Shown here in pieces: positions 7,153-15,109 of a stretch of 18,268 nt of DNA (the first letter of the stretch is position 1; the number at the start of each line of letters is the position of its first letter). The stretch is from JBBPYA01 sp038200385 (GTDB taxonomy: Bacteria; Actinomycetota; Actinomycetes; Mycobacteriales; Geodermatophilaceae), in assembly GCA_038200385.1 (NCBI GenBank), contig JBBPYA010000235.1:1-18268 (forward strand). The letters are read 5' to 3'. The notes under the pieces were generated by a model. That model saw only the letters and a list, made by a program, of their open reading frames with translations. It was not told the origin of the DNA and ran no database searches. The position numbers and the translations under genes are program-made.

Positions 7153-9339
7153 CTAGTCCGCCGGAGCTGCGCTGTCACGGGAGTTCACCGTAACACCTTG
7201 GTCTGGCGGCACCGGGACATCGACCCGATCGGACCCGGCGTGCCGCCCGCTGTCACCGAGCCGGTACGCCGCCGCGACCGACAGCGCCAGGGGAACCACC
7301 AGCCAGCCCATCGCTGCCGGCACGGCCACCCCGGAGTCGTTGAGCAGGAAGCCGATCAGCGCGGCCACGGCCAGGGCGGCCACGACCGCCCTCAGCTCGC
7401 GGTGTTGCAGAAGCGTGCTGAGCGGGCCACCGCGGCGCAGCAGCCACCAGAGGGTCAACAGAAACACGGGCACGAGCAGCGTCAACGGGCTGTGCAGCAA
7501 CAGGTTGATGTTGGAGCCGGCCTTGCGCTGGACCACCGTCAGGGCCGAGCCGTCGAGGACCTGGCCGACGAAGCGCCCGAGATGGGTCTGCTGGTCGGCC
7601 GGGCGCAGGTAGTCCAGGACCGCGATGCCCAGGACCACCACGGCACCGAGCGCGACCGCCAGCCCGAGGCGGCCGACCGACGCCCGCCGGCCCGACAACA
7701 CCAGCCAGCAGATCGTGAACGCGGGGACGAGGGCGAGGACACCGCCGAAGTCGCTTCCGATGCCCGGGGTGCCGTCGACGACGACGGTCGCGACCGCGGC
7801 AAGCAACAGCACGAGGCCCTGCCGACGGGGCGGCACCACGTGCAGAACCGCGCCGATGACGAGCAGCGCGCCCGCGGCATAGATGGCGAACGGGATGTTG
7901 CCGAAGCCCACGAACCGACCGGCCACGATCGGGTTGTAGCCGAGCAGGCTGGACAGTTGCAGCCGCGAGCCGGTGAGGACGTCCCCCGTCATCGTGAGCA
8001 GGGTGACGCTCAGCACGACGACCGCCGGCCCGGCCGGCGCCCGCCGCCAGGGTCCGAGCCCGGCCACCAGGCTGATGGCGACCATCCAGCCGGCGACCAG
8101 CGCGGTCAGCGCGGGTCCGGGTGCGCCGGCCCGCCACCAGGGGGCCAGGTTGGCGAGGAACGTCGCCGCCGGGAGCGTCGCCACCACCAGGGCGACCGTG
8201 CGCAGCGCGACCGTGGGTCCCCGGGACCCGCGTCGGCGCAGGAGGAAACCGGCGGCACACAGCGCCACGTTGCCGACGACGAGCCACAGGAACAGCTGCG
8301 AGCCGGCCGAGCCCTGGGCGCGGGCGGCCAGGTCGGCGTCGGTCAGCTCCGCGACGGCGTCGGCGAGGGCGGGAGGGCGGGGCTGTCCCGGTTGCAGTTC
8401 CTGGCCGACCATCGCCGCCGGCTGGGCAATGCCCAGCCGGGAAAGCACGGTGGGGGCCACGTCGATCAGCTGCACGAACGGCGCCCGCCCCGTGCTGGCC
8501 GAGGTGAGGAAACCCGGCGCGACCCCGTCCCCCACCTCGATCGCGACGTGCAGGGAGGACGAGTTCAGGCCGGTCTCCGAGGTCCCCACGATAATGAGTT
8601 CGGTGGCCGGCGGCAGGCCGGTGCGCAGGACCCCGATCCGCTCGTCCAGCGCGGCCAGCGTCCGGGCCCGGTCGGTGCTCTCGATCAGGTCCGGCATCGC
8701 GACCACGGTCAGCGGGCACTGCGTGAGGACGCCACCCCAGCCGGCGGCGCTGGCCGGCGCGAGCGGCACGAGTTCGGTGCGGGCACCCGGGCGGTGCAGC
8801 GCGAGGACGGGGCCGCGACCGACCGCTGTCGAGCAGGACACGGCCGCGCCGAGGGCGCCGGGCCGCGCGCCGTAGCTGTTGTTGTCAGCGGTCGCCGGCG
8901 AGGCGTCCATCTTCGCGATGACCTCGCTGAGGTTGATGTCCTGCTGCTGCGGCAGGCAGCCGCCCAGTTGCTCCTCCGGGTCGGGGGGCGCCTCGAATTG
9001 AGCGTCCAACGGCTCCGGTGGCACGAGGAACCTGGCCCGGTTGCCGGCCCCGAGGGTCACCCAGCCGTCCAGCACGCAGGTCACCGACCGCGCGGAGCGG
9101 ACGGTGAGAGCTCCGATGCTGCCCTGCTGGGCGACGGCCCACAGTTGCGGCGTGGTGCCCGGACCGATGTCGGTCCAGAGCAGGCCTGGCACGCCCACGA
9201 CGACGACGTGCGACACCGCCGGCCGCGGATCGGTGGCTGCGCGGGCAGCGGGGGCGGTGCCGGCGGCGAGGAGGCCGAGCAGCCCGAGCACCGCCAGCGC
9301 CGCGGTGAGCCGGCGGGTCCACGGGGGCCGCGCGGTCAC
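7153..9339 (-). CDS. Large membrane protein with extracytoplasmic alkaline-phosphatase-like domain
   Basis: The GTG at 9339 overlaps the glycosyltransferase stop (GTGA) and gives 728 aa. Residues 1-35 are a signal peptide or anchor (PPWTRRLTAALAVLGLLGLL, ending AARA). Residues 40-345 look like an exported alkaline-phosphatase-superfamily fold: VVVVGVPGLLWTDI with TTPQLWAVAQQGSIG, then DGWVTLGAGNRA, NNSYGARPGALG and a late LIDVAPTVLSRLG. I cannot find a full set of metal ligands, so it may be degenerate. From about 346 to 695 there are roughly ten to eleven hydrophobic segments, with GYNPIVAGRFVGFGN (467-481), DGTPGIGSDFGG and NDSG in the loops. The tail is hydrophilic. Similar proteins are, as far as I recall, unnamed in actinobacteria. 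Its place after a flippase and a glycosyltransferase suggests a role in envelope glycan or carrier-lipid metabolism; this is inference. Confidence 0.85.
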   Translation of the reverse strand: MTARPPWTRRLTAALAVLGLLGLLAAGTAPAARAATDPRPAVSHVVVVGVPGLLWTDIGPGTTPQLWAVAQQGSIGALTVRSARSVTCVLDGWVTLGAGNRARFLVPPEPLDAQFEAPPDPEEQLGGCLPQQQDINLSEVIAKMDASPATADNNSYGARPGALGAAVSCSTAVGRGPVLALHRPGARTELVPLAPASAAGWGGVLTQCPLTVVAMPDLIESTDRARTLAALDERIGVLRTGLPPATELIIVGTSETGLNSSSLHVAIEVGDGVAPGFLTSASTGRAPFVQLIDVAPTVLSRLGIAQPAAMVGQELQPGQPRPPALADAVAELTDADLAARAQGSAGSQLFLWLVVGNVALCAAGFLLRRRGSRGPTVALRTVALVVATLPAATFLANLAPWWRAGAPGPALTALVAGWMVAISLVAGLGPWRRAPAGPAVVVLSVTLLTMTGDVLTGSRLQLSSLLGYNPIVAGRFVGFGNIPFAIYAAGALLVIGAVLHVVPPRRQGLVLLLAAVATVVVDGTPGIGSDFGGVLALVPAFTICWLVLSGRRASVGRLGLAVALGAVVVLGIAVLDYLRPADQQTHLGRFVGQVLDGSALTVVQRKAGSNINLLLHSPLTLLVPVFLLTLWWLLRRGGPLSTLLQHRELRAVVAALAVAALIGFLLNDSGVAVPAAMGWLVVPLALSVAAAYRLGDSGRHAGSDRVDVPVPPDQGVTVNSRDSAAPAD

Positions 9340-10445
9340 GCCGGGCCCAGCAGTTCGGCGTACACCGCGGTGACCTGAGCCGCGGTGTCGCCCTGCGTGG
9401 GCAGCGACCGGCCGCGGCGGGCTGCCGCCGCGGACAGCGCGGCCGCAGCGCCCGGATCGTCCAAAAGCTGCTGTACGGCGGTGTCCAGGGCATCCACGTC
9501 GCGCGGCGGGACCAGCCGGCCCCCGTCGCCGACCAGCTGCGGCAGCCCGCCGACGGAGCTGGCCACCAGAGGGCGGCCGGCTCGCAGCGCCTCCTGCGCG
9601 GCAAGTGGCCAGCCCTCCCAGCGGGAGGCGAGCACCACCACGTCGGCGGCGGCCAGCAGGTCGGGCACGTCGCTGCGCTGCCCAAGCAGCCGCACCGGCG
9701 CCCCGGTCCGCTGGATCTGACGGCGCAGTTCGGATTCCAAGGGCCCGGACCCGGCGACGGCCACCACCGGAACCGGGTCCCGGCCGGCCCAGCGGGCGGC
9801 GGCCGGGAGCAGCACGTCGTACCCCTTCTGCTCGTGCAACCTGCCCAGCGCCAGGATCAGCGGGCGGTCCGCGCAGCCCAGCTCCGTCCGAACCTCCTCC
9901 CGGGTCCGGGTGGCGGCCGCCAGAGCGGGCGCGGCCGCGGGAGCGAATCGGGTGTCGCGGGCGCCGGCCCCGATGGCCCGGGCGACCAGGTCGCCGGACA
10001 CGCCGAGTACGACGTCGGCGCGGCGGCAGATCTGGGTCTCGAGGGCCGCCAGCACCCGCCGCCGCGGACCCGGCGGGTCGAGCAGCGCGTTGTGCAGCGT
10101 GACGACCACGGGGACGCGGCGGCCCAGACCCGCGGTCACCGCCACGAGACCGGCCCGCAGGCCGTGGGCGTGCACTAGGTCGGCGCGGCCGGTGGCCCGC
10201 CGCAGCCGGAGCGCGGCCCGACCGTCCCTGAGTGGGTCGGGGCCGGTGGCGATCTCGACCGGGGCGAAGCGGGCACCCGCGGCGGCGAAGCCGAACTGGT
10301 CCTCGGTGGCCTGCGGCCCGCAGACGTCCACCCAGGCCCCGGCCGCTCGCAGTGGGCCGACGAGGGACCGGACGTGGGCGCCGACCCCGCCGGTGCTCGT
10401 CCCGAGGACGAGGGCGATCCGCCGTCCGGCCAGCTGGGGCGTCAC
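9336..10445 (-). CDS. Glycosyltransferase family 4 (GT-B fold)
   Basis: A 369-aa retaining-type glycosyltransferase of the GT-B fold, probably acting at the inner face of the membrane. The acceptor domain carries the glycine-rich loop GGVGAH at 19-24 and VHAHGLRAG at 91-99. The donor domain has GRLHEQKGYD at 201-210 and the nucleotide-sugar motif SRWEGWPLAAQEA at 274-286, whose two glutamates match the E-x7-E pattern of family 4. No signal peptide or membrane segment is seen. It starts with GTG at 10445 in a GTGA overlap with the murJ-like stop and ends in a GTGA overlap with the next gene, so it is bound tightly into the envelope block. Donor and acceptor sugars cannot be read from the sequence; a lipid-linked intermediate is a reasonable guess from the neighbours. 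Confidence 0.93.
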   Translation of the reverse strand: MTPQLAGRRIALVLGTSTGGVGAHVRSLVGPLRAAGAWVDVCGPQATEDQFGFAAAGARFAPVEIATGPDPLRDGRAALRLRRATGRADLVHAHGLRAGLVAVTAGLGRRVPVVVTLHNALLDPPGPRRRVLAALETQICRRADVVLGVSGDLVARAIGAGARDTRFAPAAAPALAAATRTREEVRTELGCADRPLILALGRLHEQKGYDVLLPAAARWAGRDPVPVVAVAGSGPLESELRRQIQRTGAPVRLLGQRSDVPDLLAAADVVVLASRWEGWPLAAQEALRAGRPLVASSVGGLPQLVGDGGRLVPPRDVDALDTAVQQLLDDPGAAAALSAAAARRGRSLPTQGDTAAQVTAVYAELLGPA

Positions 10446-12094
10446 GGACCGTCCTCCTCACCCGCGCTGCCTCGGCCGGACCGACCCCGGCCGATAAGGG
10501 ACAGACCCGCCCGGAGGTCGTCCCGGGCGGTGAGGACCATCATGGCCCCGAACACGACGAGGACGCACGAGGCGGCGGCGGCCGCCGCGCCCAGGTCGGG
10601 CAGCAGGCCACCGGTGTCCAGGCGACCGGCGACCACCCGCCCCACGAGCCCGGCCGTCGCCGCCGCGGCGAGGCCGCCGAGCAGGGCCACCCCGAGACCG
10701 CGGGCGCAGTCCGGCCCGGCCCGGCGGACGACGACGGCGAGCAGGGCCGCGCCGAGCAGGGTCATGCCGATGCTGTTGCCGGCGGCCAGGACCAGCACCC
10801 GGTCCTCGGGCGGGAACCGGGCGGCGAGCACGAAGTCGGCGGCGACCACCGCGAGCCAGCCGACCACGCAGGCCACCGCGGTGACCGCGGCCTGCCCGCG
10901 GGCGTACAACGCGCGGGAGAGCAGCGCAAACAGGCCGTAGCCGACCAGACCGGGCGCGAAGGCCGCGACCCCCGCGGTCAGGGGCGCCACGCTCGGGGTG
11001 CCCGGCGCGGACTCGACCACGAGCCGGGCGATCGGTTCCGCGGCGGCGACGAGGACGGCCGCGGCCAGCAACGCGCTCAGGACGACCGCGCGGGTCGCAG
11101 TGGACAGGGTCCCGGCGTACGCCGACGTGTCGCGGGCCTCCCACCGCTCGGCCAGGCGGGGGAACACCGAGGTGGCGATCGGGACGGCGAGCACCGCCCA
11201 CGGCAGCAGGTAGATGGTCTGGGCGTACAGGAACACGGTGACCGAGCCGGGGGGTACGCCGGAGCCGTTGCCGAGCAGCAGCGCCACGGCGACCGACACC
11301 TGCTGGGCGACCAGCGCCGCGATGCCGGCCGCGGCCAGCCGGCCGGCCCGGGCTGCCACCCCCTCGGGGAAGCGCAGGGTGAGGCGCAGCGGCAGCCCGA
11401 GCCGGCTCAGCGGGACCAGCAGGCCGAGGGCCAGCACGACCACGCCGAGGGTGGTGCCGAGGGACAGGATGAGTTCCTCGCCGCGCCCGAGGGTGGCCAG
11501 CTCCACCCCGCCGGGGGTGCGCACCGCGAACAGGACGTATGCCGCGATGACGACCAGGCTGGACAGCAGCGGGGCCAGCGCGGCGCCGCCGAAGCGGCGG
11601 TGTGCGTGCAGCACGCCGGTGAGCACGATCCCCACGCCGTACAGGACGACCTGCGGGGCGAAGACCCGCAGCATGGAGGCGCCCACCGCGACCGCCCCGT
11701 CGCAGGCCTTGGCGCCCAGCAACCCCGCCGCGATGGGTTCGGCGAGCAACGCGACGGCCACGGCCATCGGTGTGAGCAGCAGCACCGTCCAGGTCAGCAG
11801 CGCCGAGCCGATCCGCCCGGCGCGCGCCCGGTCGCCCTGGGCGACGGCGCCGCTGAGCAGCGGAACGACCAGGCTGGCCAGCGCACCGCCGGCGACGATC
11901 TCGAAGACGATGTTGGGGACCGTGTTGACGGTCTGGTACGTGTCACCCAGACAGGTCTGCCCGACCGTGCGGGAGAAGACCAGGATCCGCCCGAAGCCGG
12001 TGATCCGGGCCAGGACCGTCAACGCCGCGATCAGGGCGGCGGCGCCCGCGAGGCCCAGGACGGCCGGCCGGGTGGGCACCGGGCGGGCGCTCAC
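10442..12094 (-). CDS. murJ: MurJ/MviN-family lipid-linked glycan flippase
   Basis: A polytopic membrane protein of 550 aa from the GTG at 12094, with about 14 hydrophobic helices, the normal count for MurJ. The N-terminal signature is clear: LARITGFGRILVFSRTVG with R30 and R36, then NTVPNIVFEIVAGGALASLVVPLL (57-80). MurJ flips lipid II for peptidoglycan synthesis; members of the MOP superfamily flip other lipid-linked glycans. In many actinobacteria the canonical murJ lies near oriC, so this copy could be a paralogue with another cargo; that cannot be tested from one window. No kinase-like or sugar-binding C-terminal extension is present. The GTG lies 7 nt after the upstream TAG. An earlier ATG at 12160 would overlap the previous gene by 59 nt and adds only an unlikely Ala/Pro leader. 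Confidence 0.92.
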   Translation of the reverse strand: MSARPVPTRPAVLGLAGAAALIAALTVLARITGFGRILVFSRTVGQTCLGDTYQTVNTVPNIVFEIVAGGALASLVVPLLSGAVAQGDRARAGRIGSALLTWTVLLLTPMAVAVALLAEPIAAGLLGAKACDGAVAVGASMLRVFAPQVVLYGVGIVLTGVLHAHRRFGGAALAPLLSSLVVIAAYVLFAVRTPGGVELATLGRGEELILSLGTTLGVVVLALGLLVPLSRLGLPLRLTLRFPEGVAARAGRLAAAGIAALVAQQVSVAVALLLGNGSGVPPGSVTVFLYAQTIYLLPWAVLAVPIATSVFPRLAERWEARDTSAYAGTLSTATRAVVLSALLAAAVLVAAAEPIARLVVESAPGTPSVAPLTAGVAAFAPGLVGYGLFALLSRALYARGQAAVTAVACVVGWLAVVAADFVLAARFPPEDRVLVLAAGNSIGMTLLGAALLAVVVRRAGPDCARGLGVALLGGLAAAATAGLVGRVVAGRLDTGGLLPDLGAAAAAASCVLVVFGAMMVLTARDDLRAGLSLIGRGRSGRGSAGEEDGP

Positions 12095-12101
12095 GGCCGC
12101 G

Positions 12102-12923
12102 CTAGCCGGTGCCGGGGCGGCGGCCCAGCGCGTCGAGGTGGCGCAGCCCTGGCGTGGCATCGATCAGCCGGCTGAAGCTGACCCGTTCGCTCAGTGCGGT
12201 CAGCGCGACGAGGACCGCGAGGACTGCGCGGCGACTCGCCGGGCCACCTCCAGCGGCCAGGCGCAGCCCGAGCAGTGCGCCGAGGGCGTTGGCCCCGCCG
12301 TCACCGAGCATCGACTGCTCGCCGAGGTCGTACCGCAGCAGGGCGCCGGCGGCCCCCACCGGGCCGGCGATGAGCCCGCCCAGCGGCCCGCGCAGCAGCG
12401 GCGCGCCGGCCAACAGGACTGCCTTGAGCGCGCGACCCGGACGCAGATCGAGCAGGTTGACCAGATTCGCCGTACCGGCCACCACGGCGCCGGCGACCAG
12501 CCGGTCCGGACCCGGGCGACCGACGCTGCGGCCGGCGACGAGCCCGGACGCGCCCACGACCCCGAGCTTGACCAGCCCCGAGGAGACCCGGCCGTGCCGC
12601 AGCGCCCGCAGGTGCCCGGCGAAGCCCTTGTCCGGTAGCCGGCCCGGTGCCGGCGCGGCGAGGTCGTCGTACACGCCGACCAGCCCGCTACCCGCGCCCG
12701 CGACCAGCACGGCGGGCCACCGGCGGCCGGCCCCGGTGGCCGCGGTGATCGTGGCGGCGGCTGCCAGCGCCGGGCCGGCCAGCAGCGTCACCGTCCGGCC
12801 GCGGTAGTTGACCCGGTCCCACCGGCCCGCGCCGCCGGGCGGGACCGCGCGCAGCGCGGCGAGCGCCGCCTCAGCCCCCACCGCCCCGGCCGCGGCCAGG
12901 ACTGCCCGGGCGCGGGCGGTCAC
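12102..12923 (-). CDS. MraY/WecA-like (polyprenyl-phosphate phosphosugar transferase family) membrane protein, divergent
   Basis: The product is 273 aa, hydrophobic, with about eight likely membrane segments. It resembles the family that moves a phospho-sugar from a UDP-sugar onto polyprenyl phosphate: NYRGRTVTLLAG at 39-50, GVYDDL with the paired aspartates D86-D87, NLVNLLDLRPGRALK at 153-167 in place of NxxNxxDGxDG, and GDGGANALGALLG at 207-219. It lacks the DGxDG end of the second motif and the histidine-rich loop, ends with SERVSFSRLIDATPGLRHLD, and is shorter than MraY or WecA (about 320-360 aa). It may therefore be a specialised transferase or a non-catalytic relative. The GTG at 12923 overlaps the steB stop (GTGA); murJ follows 7 nt later. 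The family relation is likely; the activity is uncertain. Confidence 0.8.
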   Translation of the reverse strand: MTARARAVLAAAGAVGAEAALAALRAVPPGGAGRWDRVNYRGRTVTLLAGPALAAAATITAATGAGRRWPAVLVAGAGSGLVGVYDDLAAPAPGRLPDKGFAGHLRALRHGRVSSGLVKLGVVGASGLVAGRSVGRPGPDRLVAGAVVAGTANLVNLLDLRPGRALKAVLLAGAPLLRGPLGGLIAGPVGAAGALLRYDLGEQSMLGDGGANALGALLGLRLAAGGGPASRRAVLAVLVALTALSERVSFSRLIDATPGLRHLDALGRRPGTG

Positions 12924-13861
12924 GGCTCCAGCGGTGGTACCGGCTGGGTGCCCTCGCCGGTGCCGTACTTGCCCGACGTACCGAGACCCTCGGCGCTCAG
13001 CGCCAGCACGCTGGAGACCTGGCCGGCCGCCACGTCGACGTTGTCCACGGTGGACACCGCGGTCGCCAGGGTGGTGTCCGCGCGGATCGTCCCGACCAGA
13101 CCGGGCGCGGTCGCGGCCAACGCATCGCCGGCCACCACGACGCCGCTGCCGGCGGAGTCCAACGCCACCGCAAGCTCTCCGAGCGTCTCGTTCCGGACCT
13201 TGGCGTCATCGCCCTGCAGCGCGTCCGTGGTCAGCATGATCGCGTAGTCCGACGTCGTCACCTCGGGGCTCTGCAGGCTCAGCGCCCCCAGGCTGGACAG
13301 CCCCGCCAGCACGGTCGTGGTCGCCGTCGTGTCCACCGGGGTGCTGCCTTTCGGCCCGGCCATCAGGACGGCGGCGAGCAGGGCGCCGACCAGTTGACCC
13401 GTGTCGTCGGTGACCGGGAGCTGGATGCCCGGCGGTTGGCCTTCGCCGGTGGCGTAGTTCTGCAGCTCCTGGGAGGTCTGCGGGTTGCTGTAGTCGGCCG
13501 ACAGCTGGATGACGCCGCTGATCGTGCCTCCGGCGGCCTCCACCAGGGTCGTGGTCTGGGTCACGACGTCCGAGCTGATGTTCTCGGCGGCGAGCACGAT
13601 CAACACCCGGGCCTTGGGCAGCGCTCCGGCCACCAGGGTCGGCGCGACGGCCTGCCCGAACGCGTCGCCGGTGTCGATCTGGTTCTGCAGCGACTCGTTG
13701 CGGGTCTCCAGGACGCGCTTGTCGTTGGTCAACGAGCCGACCTGATTGTTCAACCCGTCCAGGACCGCGCCGTTGAGCTGGGTCGTCCCGATCACGATCC
13801 CGAGGGCGATGGCCAGAAAGACCGAGATGAGCGAGACGAGGTGGTACCGGAAGCTGATCAC
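12920..13861 (-). CDS. steB: SteB / MctB-family membrane-anchored protein ('copper transporter' family)
   Basis: The product is 313 aa. It starts with the hallmark MISFRYHLVSLISVFLAIAL, one membrane helix at about 7-27, followed by a heptad-like coiled coil at about 35-65 (LNNQVGSLTNDKRVLETRN) and a large extracytoplasmic domain rich in Val, Ala and Thr. This is the family of M. tuberculosis MctB (Rv1698), linked to copper resistance, and of Corynebacterium SteB, which works with SteA in cell separation by the RipC-FtsEX pathway. Databases often call it a copper transporter, although it has a single helix and I see no obvious metal-binding motif. The GTG start at 13861 overlaps the steA stop (GTGA). 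The conserved steA-steB pairing supports the cell-separation role; the copper role is less certain. Confidence 0.9.
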   Translation of the reverse strand: MISFRYHLVSLISVFLAIALGIVIGTTQLNGAVLDGLNNQVGSLTNDKRVLETRNESLQNQIDTGDAFGQAVAPTLVAGALPKARVLIVLAAENISSDVVTQTTTLVEAAGGTISGVIQLSADYSNPQTSQELQNYATGEGQPPGIQLPVTDDTGQLVGALLAAVLMAGPKGSTPVDTTATTTVLAGLSSLGALSLQSPEVTTSDYAIMLTTDALQGDDAKVRNETLGELAVALDSAGSGVVVAGDALAATAPGLVGTIRADTTLATAVSTVDNVDVAAGQVSSVLALSAEGLGTSGKYGTGEGTQPVPPLEP

Positions 13862-15042
13862 GAGAAGATGTCCCCCACCCAGAACCGGAAGCTGTCCCAG
13901 GCGTCCCGGATCAACTCGAGGTACGTCTGGAGTGCCGTCGACACCGCCAGTGCCGCCACGATGGCGACCACCGCCGCGACCACGAGCAGGACCAGCGCGA
14001 GGCTGGAGATCCGCGGCCGGTACAGCCGGCTGACACCCTTGGCGTCGACCAGCTTCCCGCCCAGCCGGAGCCGGGTGAGGAACGTCGAGGCCATCCCGGC
14101 CCGGCCCTTGTCCAGGAACTCCACGAGCGTGGCGTGGGTGCCGACCGCGACGATCAGGGTGGCCCCCTTCTCGTCGGCCAGCAGCATCGCGATGTCCTCG
14201 CTGGTCCCGGCCGCCGGGAACGTGACGGCCTCGACGCCGAGGTCCTGCACCCGGGCCAGTCCGGGGGCACGCCCGTCGGAGTAGGCGTGCACGACGACCT
14301 CGGCGCCGCAGCGCAGCACCTCGTCGCTGACCGAGTCCATGTCGCCGATGATCAGGTGCGGTTTGTGGCCGGCCTCGCGCAGCGCGTCGGCGCCGCCGTC
14401 GACCCCGATCAGGACCGGCCGGTACTCCCGGATGTAGGGCCGCAGTGCGACCAGGTCTTCCTTGTAGTCGTAGCCGCGCACCACGATCAGGACGTGCTGG
14501 CCCTCGATCGGCGTCTTGATCTGCGGTACGCCGACCCCGTCGAGCAGCAGCGCCCGTTCGCGCTTCATGTACTCCATGGTGTTGGCCGCGAACGCCTCGA
14601 GCTGGGTGGACAGTCCGGCCTTGGCCTCGGTCATCGCCGCCGCGACCGTGGACGCGGTCTGCTCGGAACCGGTGGCGATCAGCTTGGGTCCGGCGTACAA
14701 ACTGTCGCCGTCCAACCGGACCTTGGTGCCCTCCTTGAGACCGGCGAACACCTCCTTGCCGACATCGTCGAGCAGCGGGATCCCGGCCTGGGCCAGGATC
14801 CCGGGCCCCAGGTTCGGATAGCGCCCGGAGATGCTCGGGGAGGCGTTGACGACGGCGACGACGCCGCAGCCGACGAGAGCGTCGGCACTGACCCGGTCCA
14901 GGTCCACGTGGTCGATCACGGCGATGTCGCCGGGGTTGAGCCGTTTGGTCAGATTCTTCGTCCGCCGGTCCAGCCGAGCCACGCCCATCACGCCGGCAAT
15001 CGGGTCGCCGCCCCGGTTGCGCCGTAGAGTGCCAAGCTTCAT
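13858..15042 (-). CDS. steA: SteA, cytokinetic-ring / cell-separation protein
   Basis: The product is 394 aa and aligns throughout with the M. tuberculosis Rv1697 and Corynebacterium SteA family. Landmarks are NASPSISGRYPNLGP (66-80), LDDVGKEVF, GVDGGADAL (213-221), IIGDMDSVSDEVL (231-243) and FPAAGTSEDIAMLLAD. The GD-x-DS segment belongs to a thiamine-pyrophosphokinase-like fold, but the protein is not known as a kinase. One membrane helix at about 347-369 (SLALVLLVVAAVVAIVAAL) is followed by a short amphipathic tail ending in DIFS. SteA and SteB form a membrane complex that influences septal peptidoglycan hydrolases. The ATG at 15042 starts the conserved MKLGTLRR; the frame is open further upstream without conserved sequence. 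No Shine-Dalgarno is seen, which fits a possible leaderless mRNA. Confidence 0.94.
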   Translation of the reverse strand: MKLGTLRRNRGGDPIAGVMGVARLDRRTKNLTKRLNPGDIAVIDHVDLDRVSADALVGCGVVAVVNASPSISGRYPNLGPGILAQAGIPLLDDVGKEVFAGLKEGTKVRLDGDSLYAGPKLIATGSEQTASTVAAAMTEAKAGLSTQLEAFAANTMEYMKRERALLLDGVGVPQIKTPIEGQHVLIVVRGYDYKEDLVALRPYIREYRPVLIGVDGGADALREAGHKPHLIIGDMDSVSDEVLRCGAEVVVHAYSDGRAPGLARVQDLGVEAVTFPAAGTSEDIAMLLADEKGATLIVAVGTHATLVEFLDKGRAGMASTFLTRLRLGGKLVDAKGVSRLYRPRISSLALVLLVVAAVVAIVAALAVSTALQTYLELIRDAWDSFRFWVGDIFS

Positions 15043-15109
15043 GCGGCCGATTGTTTCACCGTTTTCCGGTGTGCAGACCACACGCCACGCGGTCCGCGGC
15101 ACCGGGCGA
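15043..15109 (-). promoter_or_regulatory. recN-steA spacer with two overlapping inverted repeats; possible steA promoter
   Basis: This is the longest gap inside the operon (67 nt). It contains two 15-nt imperfect palindromes with 5-bp arms that share three bases: CACCG-GAAAA-CGGTG on the minus strand (15071-15057) and GTGTG-GTCTG-CACAC (15083-15069). Just downstream is AACAAT (15055-15050 on the minus strand), 7 nt before the steA ATG, the right distance for a leaderless start. No T-run follows the hairpins, so a recN terminator is unlikely. Each element alone is weak. Confidence 0.35.

Noticed and set aside
7111..9378. A 755-codon plus-strand ORF opposite the large membrane protein gene
   Set aside because: Its product is an Arg/Gly/Gln/Asp-rich string with no recognisable motif, as expected for the antisense frame of a GC-rich gene. 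The minus strand has a signal peptide, membrane helices and gene-to-gene overlaps.
7153..10461. An apparent 1102-residue minus-strand fusion protein
   Set aside because: The first 374 codons are an out-of-frame reading of the glycosyltransferase gene. The real protein starts at the GTG at 9339.
10232..12175. A 647-codon plus-strand ORF opposite murJ
   Set aside because: It has low-complexity Gly/Gln/Arg/Asp composition and is antisense to an unmistakable MurJ-family protein.
12920..13861. Literal copper transporter function
   Set aside because: One membrane helix and no visible metal-binding motif; the family name comes from a copper-sensitivity phenotype, and the steA pairing points to cell separation.
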